A stretch of 64,000 bases of DNA from Burkholderia arboris. Lineage in GTDB: Bacteria; Pseudomonadota; Gammaproteobacteria; Burkholderiales; Burkholderiaceae. The notes beneath the pieces were generated by a model. That model saw only the letters and a program-made list of their open reading frames with translations, was not told the DNA's origin and did no database searches. Below are positions 58,504 to 64,000 of this stretch, one piece after another. Made by a program: the position numbers and the translations under genes. Every line of letters starts with the position of its first letter. Positions within the stretch are counted from its first letter, which is position 1. Location: contig NZ_CABVPX010000021.1 in NCBI RefSeq assembly GCF_902499125.1, forward strand, positions 62,001 through 126,000. The letters run 5' to 3'.

Positions 58504-59646
58504 TCAATGATCGAGCGGCAGCAGAATCTGAAATTCGGTACGTCCGGGCCGGCTTTCGACCTCGATCATCCCGTCGTGCTGCTGCACGAAAGTCTGCGCA
58601 AGCGTGAGGCCGAGCCCGCTGCCGTCTTCGCGCCCGGACACGAGCGGATAGAAGATCCGGTCGCGGATCTCTTCCGGAATGCCGGGCCCGTTGTCGATCA
58701 CGTGCAAGTCCAGTGCCAGCCGGTACAGGCGCTTCGCGATCGTCACCTTGCGCGCGATACGCGTGCGCAGCTCGATCTTCGCGTCGCCCTGCGCGATCCG
58801 TTCGCGCAGCGCCTGCGCCGCATTGCGGACGATGTTGAGTAGCGCCTGGATCAGTTGCTCCTTGTCGCCGCGCAGGTCCGGCACGCTCACGTCGTAGTCG
58901 CGCTCGATCGTGAGCCCGCGCGGAAATTCCGCGAGCATCACCGCGCGCACGCGTTCGCACACTTCATGAATGTTCACGTCGCCGACGATGTGCGGATGCC
59001 GGTGCGGCTCCAGCAACCGGTCGACGAGCGTCTGCAGGCGATCGGATTCCTTGATGATCACCTGCGTGTATTCGCGCAACTCGCCGCGCTCGCGCTCGCC
59101 CAGTTCGAATTCGAGCAGCTGGGCTGCGCCGCGAATGCCGCCGAGCGGGTTCTTGATCTCGTGCGCGAGGTTGCGGATCAGCTGCTTGTTGACCGCGGTC
59201 AGGTCGTGGATCCGCTCTTCCCGGTCGGTGCGCGACTGGCGTTCGTTCTCGAACAGCTCGACCAGCACGAAATCGGGCGCGGTCTCGAGGAAGCCGACGA
59301 TCGCATGCACGTGCAACGGTTCGCGGCCGGGCCGGTCGAGCACGGTATCGAGGTGCGTCGCGTGAAAGCGCTCCTCGCCGATCGCGGTGATCGTCGATGC
59401 CAGCTCGTTCGCGTTCGGAAAAATCTCGCCCCACGGCCGCTGCGCGAGTTGCCGGCGCGAGATGTCGAGCATCGCCTCCGCCGACGGGTTCGCAAACGCG
59501 ATCCGCAGCGTCTTGCGGTCGAGCACGATCACGACCGTCGGCAGCGCTTCCAGCCCCGCCAGCAGGCCCGAGCGTGAGAGCCGCTCGTCGTCCGTCAGTC
59601 GCTCGGGCTGCCCCGTTTTCGCCTTGATCAGATTCTTCAGAACCAT
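58504..59646 (-). CDS. ntrB: Nitrogen regulation sensor kinase/phosphatase NtrB
   Basis: Cytoplasmic histidine kinase controlled by PII, 380 aa. N-terminal PAS region (VVIVLDRKTLRIAFANPSA), HisKA with the phosphorylated His in IRNLAHEIKNPLGGI, and HATPase_c (LLNIVRNAAQAL, DNGPGIPEEIRDRIFYPLVS, GSGLGLTLAQTFV). No membrane helix, as expected for NtrB. Lies between glnA and ntrC, the glnALG order of enteric bacteria; a terminator after glnA suggests it is partly fed by read-through. Confidence 0.95.
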   Translation of the reverse strand: MVLKNLIKAKTGQPERLTDDERLSRSGLLAGLEALPTVVIVLDRKTLRIAFANPSAEAMLDISRRQLAQRPWGEIFPNANELASTITAIGEERFHATHLDTVLDRPGREPLHVHAIVGFLETAPDFVLVELFENERQSRTDREERIHDLTAVNKQLIRNLAHEIKNPLGGIRGAAQLLEFELGERERGELREYTQVIIKESDRLQTLVDRLLEPHRHPHIVGDVNIHEVCERVRAVMLAEFPRGLTIERDYDVSVPDLRGDKEQLIQALLNIVRNAAQALRERIAQGDAKIELRTRIARKVTIAKRLYRLALDLHVIDNGPGIPEEIRDRIFYPLVSGREDGSGLGLTLAQTFVQQHDGMIEVESRPGRTEFQILLPLDH

Positions 59647-59693
59647 CTGCGTGCTTGTCGCGCCTCACCGGGCCAGAAAAATGAAAATCGTCG

Positions 59694-59730
59694 GAACAAA
59701 AAAGGGACGGCTGGACGCCGTCCCCTTTCA
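59694..59730 (-). terminator. Terminator after glnA, upstream of ntrB
   Basis: On the minus strand AAGGGGACGGC-GTCCA-GCCGTCCCTT is followed by TTTTTTGTTCC: a strong stem with U-run about 80 bases after the glnA stop. It would leave ntrBC at a lower level than glnA. Confidence 0.92.
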
Positions 59731-59808
59731 GACTCCGCCGTTCCCGCCGCGGCCCACGCGACGGGAACGAACCGGCATGACGGCGCTGAATCGAAGCGCC
59801 ATCGCCGA

Positions 59809-61224
59809 TTAGAGCGAGTAGTACATCTCGAACTCGATCGGGTGCGTCGTCATGCGGAACTTCGCCAGCTCCTGCTCCTTCAGCGCGAGGTAGGCATCGA
59901 GCATGCCGTCCGTGAACACGCCGCCGCGCGTCAGGAACTCGCGATCCTTGTCGAGCGCTTCGAGAGCCTGGTCGAGGCCCGCGCAGACGGTCGGGATCTT
60001 TGCATCTTCTTCCGGCGGCAGGTCGTACAGGTTCTTGTCCGCTGCTTCGCCCGGATGGATCTTGTTCTGGATCCCGTCGAGGCCGGCCATCATCAGCGCC
60101 GTGAAGCACAGGTACGGGTTCGCCATCGGATCCGGGAAGCGCGTTTCGATACGGCGGCCCTTCGGGTTCGACACGTGCGGAATGCGGATCGAAGCCGAAC
60201 GGTTGCGTGCCGAGTAAGCGAGCTTGACCGGTGCTTCGAAGTGCGGGACCAGACGCTTGTACGAGTTCGTCGTCGGGTTCGTGATCGCGTTCAGTGCACG
60301 GGCGTGCTTGATGATGCCGCCGATGTAGAACAGCGCCAGTTCCGACAGGCCTGCGTAGCCGTTGCCTGCGAACAGGTTCTGGCCGTCCTTCCAGATCGAC
60401 TGGTGAACGTGCATGCCCGAACCGTTGTCGCCGACGACCGGCTTCGGCATGAACGTCGCCGTCTTGCCGTACGAGTGCGCGACGTTATGGATGATGTACT
60501 TCGACCATTGCGTCCAGTCGGCGCGCTCGACCAGCGTCGAGAACTTCGTGCCGATTTCGTTCTGGCCCTGGCCCGCCACTTCGTGGTGGTGCACTTCGAC
60601 CGGGATGCCGAGCTGTTCGAGCAGCAGGCACATTTCCGAACGCATGTCCTGGAACGTGTCGACCGGTGCGACCGGGAAGTAGCCGCCCTTCGTGCCCGGA
60701 CGGTGGCCCGTGTTGCCGCCTTCGAATTCCTTGGCCGAAGACCACGGTGCTTCTTCCGAGTTGATCTTCACGAAGCAGCCCGACATGTCCGTGTTCCACT
60801 GGACCGAGTCGAAAATGAAGAATTCCGGTTCCGGACCGAAGTAGGCCGTGTCACCGATGCCCGTGCTCTTCAGGTACGCTTCGCCGCGCTTCGCGAGCGA
60901 ACGCGGATCGCGCTCGTAGCCCTTGCCGTCGGCCGGCTCGACCACGTCGCAGGTCAGCACGAGGGTCGACTCTTCATAGAACGGGTCGACGAAGGCTGCG
61001 TTCGGATCCGGCATGAGCAGCATGTCCGACGCCTCGATGCCCTTCCAGCCCGCGATCGACGAACCGTCGAATGCATGACCGCTTTCGAACTTGTCTTCGT
61101 CGAACGCCGAAACCGGCACCGACACGTGCTGTTCCTTGCCGCGCGTGTCCGTGAAGCGGAAATCGACAAACTTGCAGTCCTCGTCCTTCACGAGTTGCAT
61201 GACGTCGGCGACGGTTTTACTCAT
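59809..61224 (-). CDS. glnA: Glutamine synthetase type I
   Basis: Assimilates ammonium into glutamine; dodecameric GSI-beta type, 471 aa. Signature blocks: [37 protein letters not shown], the ATP-binding [19 protein letters not shown] and [11 protein letters not shown]. The adenylylation tyrosine motif NLYDLPPEE is present, so control by GlnE is expected. Begins [17 protein letters not shown]. Expression is predicted from the sigma-54 promoter and NtrC sites upstream. Confidence 0.98.
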   Translation of the reverse strand: MSKTVADVMQLVKDEDCKFVDFRFTDTRGKEQHVSVPVSAFDEDKFESGHAFDGSSIAGWKGIEASDMLLMPDPNAAFVDPFYEESTLVLTCDVVEPADGKGYERDPRSLAKRGEAYLKSTGIGDTAYFGPEPEFFIFDSVQWNTDMSGCFVKINSEEAPWSSAKEFEGGNTGHRPGTKGGYFPVAPVDTFQDMRSEMCLLLEQLGIPVEVHHHEVAGQGQNEIGTKFSTLVERADWTQWSKYIIHNVAHSYGKTATFMPKPVVGDNGSGMHVHQSIWKDGQNLFAGNGYAGLSELALFYIGGIIKHARALNAITNPTTNSYKRLVPHFEAPVKLAYSARNRSASIRIPHVSNPKGRRIETRFPDPMANPYLCFTALMMAGLDGIQNKIHPGEAADKNLYDLPPEEDAKIPTVCAGLDQALEALDKDREFLTRGGVFTDGMLDAYLALKEQELAKFRMTTHPIEFEMYYSL

Positions 61225-61336
61225 AACCTCTTCTCCTGATTAGAACAATTCCGGCGGACTGGGAACCGCCTCGTTTATCGAGCTGACCGGGGTCTTGCTT
61301 TGGCGCAGCGCGCCCCGATTCGACCGAATTCTATAT

Positions 61337-61352
61337 AGCAGCTTCCGTGCCA
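61337..61352 (-). promoter_or_regulatory. Sigma-54 promoter of glnA
   Basis: On the minus strand TGGCACGGAAGCTGCT (61352-61337) fits TGGCACG-N4-TTGCW with one mismatch; the invariant GG (-24) and GC (-12) are present with the right spacing. Transcription should start near 61326, about 100 bases before glnA. Confidence 0.88.
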
Positions 61353-61450
61353 TCTTTGCGAGCGACCGGAACAAATCGCGCCGGGGCTCGCCACGACAGG
61401 GCTGTGCTGCGCGATTCCGGGGCTTCGCGCTGCACCGGCCGTTTGCCGCA

Positions 61451-61538
61451 AGCACTGCAATGGTGCAATCGCTACGGCCCACCGCGACCGCAGAATCATT
61501 CTGGTGCATGCGCGCCATTTTGCACTCTTTTGGTGAAC
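61451..61538. promoter_or_regulatory. NtrC enhancer sites upstream of glnA
   Basis: AGCACTGCAATGGTGCAA (61451-61468) is close to an E. coli glnA NtrC site and fits GCACY-N5-GGTGC. A weaker copy TGCACTCTTTTGGTGAAC lies at 61521-61538, and a half site TGGTGCA at 61502-61508. They stand roughly 125-210 bases upstream of the predicted start, suitable for enhancer action by looping. Confidence 0.82.
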
Positions 61539-61630
61539 GCGTGGCCATGCGCGCACCGTCCTGCATGCGGGCGCCCGTGCCGCGACGCCGCGCTAGAATG
61601 TTCGTTTGACCGATACGGAGACTCCCTGCC

Positions 61631-62095
61631 ATGAGTACGCTCGACCAGCTTTACGCGAAGGCCGACGAACGCCGCGCACAAGACGCGCTCAACTACGCCG
61701 GCGCGCTGCTGCCGGCCGAGGCATTCGAACTGCTGCAGCTCGACCCGTCCGCGCGCCTCGTCGACGTGCGCACGCGCGCCGAGCTCGACTGGATCGGCCG
61801 CCCGCTCGTCGGCGACGGCCAATACCTGCACCTCGAATGGACGCGCTACCCGGGCGGCGTGCCGAACGCCGAATTCGTCAACGAACTGAAGGCGGCCCTC
61901 CCGGCCGATACGCCGCTCCTGTTCCTGTGCCGCAGCGCCGCGCGCTCGAAACTCGCCGCGGTCGCATCCACGCAGGCCGGCTTCACGAAGGCGTTCGACC
62001 TGCTCGAAGGCTTCGAGGGCGCGAAGGATGCCGAAGGCCACCGCAAGACGGTCGACGGCTGGTGCTTCCGCAAATTGCCGTGGATCGGCGCCTGA
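61631..62095 (+). CDS. Rhodanese-like domain protein
   Basis: Single-domain rhodanese, 154 aa, cytoplasmic. Family start AFELLQLDPSARLVDVRTRA and the active-site loop LFLCRSAARSKLAA with the persulfide cysteine (CRSAARS). GGAGA eight bases before the ATG supports the start. It probably carries sulfane sulfur, but the partner is unknown. Divergent from glnA; convergent with the CinA-like gene. Confidence 0.88.
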   Translation: MSTLDQLYAKADERRAQDALNYAGALLPAEAFELLQLDPSARLVDVRTRAELDWIGRPLVGDGQYLHLEWTRYPGGVPNAEFVNELKAALPADTPLLFLCRSAARSKLAAVASTQAGFTKAFDLLEGFEGAKDAEGHRKTVDGWCFRKLPWIGA

Positions 62096-62158
62096 CGGCG
62101 CACTGCGCCGACCGGCTGCGACAACCCCATCGTCGAGCCGGGCGATGACATGCCGATG

Positions 62159-62187
62159 ACGGGCCGCATTGCGCGGCCCGTGGCTTT
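62159..62187. terminator. Terminator between rhodanese gene and CinA-like gene
   Basis: ACGGGCCGC-ATTGC-GCGGCCCGT followed by GGCTTTTGT: a perfect 9-bp stem with a short T-run in the plus direction. Confidence 0.75.
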
Positions 62188-62210
62188 TGTGCGGTCGCCT
62201 GGCGGGCCGC

Positions 62211-63026
62211 TCAGGCGCGCGGCGTGCCGGGCTCGACGACGTCGCCGCCGAGCAGGTGCACGCCTTCGCGCAGCTTCACGAACGCGGCCGCGACGGCTTC
62301 CGGCTCGCCCTTCACGCCGAGGTCGATGTGACGGCGCGCGTAGATCCCGCCGCGCTCCGCGTCGCCGACGCTCGGCAGGCTGAACACGCGCACGCCCGGG
62401 AAATCGCGCTCGATGCGCTCCATCAGCGGCGTGAGCGTCGATTCCGGCAGCTCGAACACGTACAGCGAACGCTCTGCATGCGGCGTCGCGTGATGCAGAT
62501 GCGCGTACTTCGTGTCGAGCACCCATTCGATCATCGGCCACGCCATCACCGGGAAACCCGGCACGAAGTGCAGGTCGCCGGCCGAGAAGCCCGGAATCCG
62601 GTTATAGCCGTTCGGGATGATCGTCGCGCCCACCGGGAACACGCCCATGTTGAAGCGGTGCTGGTTCTCCGGCGACTCGAAGTCGACCGGCGTGGCCGCA
62701 TCGGTGTGCGTTTCGCGGATCCGTTCCGAAATCAGCGCCTTCGCTTCCGGATGCAGTTCGAGCGGCACGCCGAGCGCAGCGGCCGCGCACTGGCGCGTAT
62801 GGTCGTCCGGCGTCGCGCCGATCCCGCCGGTCGAGAACACGATGTCGCCCGACGCGATCGCACGCGCGAGCGTCGCGGTGATGCGCGCCGGATCGTCGCC
62901 GACGTATTCGGCCCAGTCGAGCGCGAGGCCGCGCGCGCCGAGCAGCTCGATGACCTTCGCCAGATGCTTGTCCTGCCGGCGGCCCGAAAGGATTTCGTCG
63001 CCGATGATGATGATGCCGATGCTCAT
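62211..63026 (-). CDS. CinA-like molybdopterin-binding domain protein
   Basis: 271-aa protein of the MoCF/CinA N-terminal family (nicotinamide-nucleotide amidase is absent, as the C-terminal CinA domain is missing). Begins MSIGIIIIGDEILSGRRQDK, with the family block IVFSTGGIGATPDDHTRQCA and FVPGFPVMAWPMIEWVL. Possible role: hydrolysis of ADP-ribose-type compounds by analogy with CinA-N; not proven. The start ATG overlaps the stop of the upstream membrane-protein gene by four bases, so the pair is translationally coupled. Confidence 0.9.
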   Translation of the reverse strand: MSIGIIIIGDEILSGRRQDKHLAKVIELLGARGLALDWAEYVGDDPARITATLARAIASGDIVFSTGGIGATPDDHTRQCAAAALGVPLELHPEAKALISERIRETHTDAATPVDFESPENQHRFNMGVFPVGATIIPNGYNRIPGFSAGDLHFVPGFPVMAWPMIEWVLDTKYAHLHHATPHAERSLYVFELPESTLTPLMERIERDFPGVRVFSLPSVGDAERGGIYARRHIDLGVKGEPEAVAAAFVKLREGVHLLGGDVVEPGTPRA

Positions 63027-63850
63027 GCCTGCCCCATGTCGATTGCGGTGGCGCGCGAGCGCGCGCGCAGGTCCTCCAGCGCGCGCAGGCAGTAGTGCCC
63101 AAACCACAGCGCCGAGAAGACGAGGATGAAAGCGTATACCCAGATCATGGCGGCCGCGACGAACGGAAACAGCACCATCATCCAGATCGACGAGACCCAC
63201 ACGAAGGTCGGTACGGTGCCGAGCAGCCCGGTCGCGACGCCGATGCCGATCAGCGGCCAGCGGTGCTGCCGCACGAGCGCGCGGCGCTCGTCGCGGCTCG
63301 CGTGCAGCGCGAGCGCGTCGTAGGTCATCACGCGGTACGTGAGCCAGCCCCAGATCACCGGCGGCAGCAGCGCGAAGAACGGCGGAATCAGCCACAGCGG
63401 GATCGTGATGACCAGCAGCACGACGCCGACGAGCGCCGCGCCGAGCGAATTGAACGCGCTGCCAAAGAAGGTGCCGCCCCGCTTCGATTCGAGCGCCGCG
63501 AACTGCCGGTTCGACAGGTGCTTGATCACGACCGGCATCGAGATCGTCGCGATCAGCAGCAGCACCGTCAGCACGATCAGCGGGATCGCGAGCGACACGA
63601 CCACGAACGGCGCGACGACCGCATGCAGCTGCGACATGCCGATCGCATCGAACGCGCGATACAGCATCGCCGTCAGCACGAAACCGTCGAGCGCGCCGCG
63701 CGCGAGATCCAGCAGCGTCTGCCACGAGAACCACAGCACGGCGCCCCACAGCAGCGCCGAGACGACGAACGGCATCAGGGTGAGCCACAGCATGCGCGGG
63801 TGCAGCGCGCTGGCGAGCGCCCGGACGAAAGAGCGCAGCAAGTCGTTCAT
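63023..63850 (-). CDS. EI24/CysZ-like integral membrane protein
   Basis: 275-aa polytopic membrane protein of the EI24 domain (CysZ-like) family. Several hydrophobic segments are visible: LWLTLMPFVVSALLWGAVLW, HAVVAPFVVVSLAIPLIVLT, LVGVVLLVITIPLWLIPPFF and MVLFPFVAAAMIWVYAFILV. The family block FFALLPPVIWGWLTYRVMTYDALA is present. CysZ exports or imports sulfate in E. coli, but no sulfur-assimilation genes are nearby, so substrate is open. Start at 63850 (MNDLLRSFVRALASAL) is preferred over an upstream frame inside the terminator. Coupled to the CinA-like gene. Confidence 0.85.
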   Translation of the reverse strand: MNDLLRSFVRALASALHPRMLWLTLMPFVVSALLWGAVLWFSWQTLLDLARGALDGFVLTAMLYRAFDAIGMSQLHAVVAPFVVVSLAIPLIVLTVLLLIATISMPVVIKHLSNRQFAALESKRGGTFFGSAFNSLGAALVGVVLLVITIPLWLIPPFFALLPPVIWGWLTYRVMTYDALALHASRDERRALVRQHRWPLIGIGVATGLLGTVPTFVWVSSIWMMVLFPFVAAAMIWVYAFILVFSALWFGHYCLRALEDLRARSRATAIDMGQA

Positions 63851-63884
63851 GCGAGCCTGTATCGACGGAGAAAAACGGAGAAAG

Positions 63885-63932
63885 GATAAACCACACGGCC
63901 CGCATGCGCCGAAGCGCATGCGGGCCGTGTGG
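63885..63932 (-). terminator. UUCG-capped hairpin terminator at the right edge
   Basis: CCACACGGCCCGCATGCGC (63891-63909) and its exact complement (63914-63932) form a 19-bp perfect stem; in the minus direction the loop is TTCG and the stem is followed by TTTATCCTTT. It ends the transcript of whatever gene lies beyond the edge. Confidence 0.85.
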
Positions 63933-63961
63933 GAATGCCGTTCAACGGGAGCGGGATCGCG

Positions 63962-64000
63962 TCAGGCGGACGCCGCACCGCGCTTGGCGGGGAACAGGCG
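63962..64000 (-). CDS. C-terminal 12 codons of an unidentified gene (cut by right edge)
   Basis: On the minus strand the frame reads RLFPAKRGAASA then TGA (63964-63962). A strong terminator stands 30 bases further on, and the downstream EI24 gene has its own start, so a gene end here is likely. Too short to name. Confidence 0.45.
   Translation of the reverse strand, partial: RLFPAKRGAASA

Larger units (their letters stand above)
61225..61630. other. Divergent spacer glnA / rhodanese gene
   Basis: 406 bases with no gene. It contains the glnA leader, the sigma-54 promoter and the NtrC sites described separately; the right end carries the promoter of the rhodanese gene, for which I see no clear boxes. 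Confidence 0.7.

Overview
The window looks like core chromosome of a high-GC betaproteobacterium, most likely a Burkholderia (B. cepacia complex type). The evidence is gene content and order: pyrG-kdsA-eno-ftsB, iscRSUA-hscBA-fdx-iscX, aceE-aceF-lpdA with a lipoyl domain fused to the E3, a PhaP-type phasin, and a glnA-ntrB-ntrC block. Base composition and codon use look even throughout. I see no insertion sequence, prophage, integrase, CRISPR array, toxin-antitoxin pair or defence locus. Everything recognisable is housekeeping, so I do not claim a new multi-gene system; the most interesting signals are regulatory or small.

Layout. 1-5 kb (minus strand): the 5' part of trpS, an M50 membrane protease, a YciO-type Sua5 protein, RNase AM, an alpha/beta hydrolase and a ferritin-like DUF455 protein. 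5-7 kb (plus): a gamma-carbonic-anhydrase-like protein, Hsp33 and a small lipoprotein. 7-18 kb (minus): ftsB, eno, kdsA, pyrG, a TTG-started hydrolase, comEC, tatD and the lolD/lolC lipoprotein exporter. 18-25 kb (plus): an uncharacterised conserved protein, recJ, prfB with its programmed +1 frameshift, lysS and a glycine-zipper envelope protein. 25-31 kb (minus): the complete ISC iron-sulfur assembly locus, with tandem IscR-type operators at its promoter and a terminator in the middle.

31-37 kb: a low-molecular-weight tyrosine phosphatase, a small exported protein, a lutA-lutB pair with a divergent IclR regulator, and PBP7 endopeptidase. 37-48 kb: the phasin gene with a repeat-flanked promoter, the pyruvate dehydrogenase genes (lpdA, aceF, aceE), and a divergent PAS sensor kinase with a FixJ-like regulator. 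48-56 kb: folD, oligopeptidase A, SOS-controlled dinB, a YgeA-type racemase, initiator tRNA, exonuclease III and a prolyl oligopeptidase. 56-64 kb: ntrC, ntrB and glnA behind a sigma-54/NtrC promoter, a rhodanese, a CinA-like protein, an EI24/CysZ-like membrane protein and the last codons of an unidentified gene.

How they fit together. Nitrogen assimilation is a closed loop: NtrB and NtrC would act on the sigma-54 promoter of glnA, which lies upstream of them. The ISC locus is autoregulated through IscR. PDH subunits and phasin tie central carbon flow to polyhydroxyalkanoate storage. Starts were chosen from Shine-Dalgarno sequences and family N termini; several of the longest open frames run far upstream of the real start because of the high GC content.
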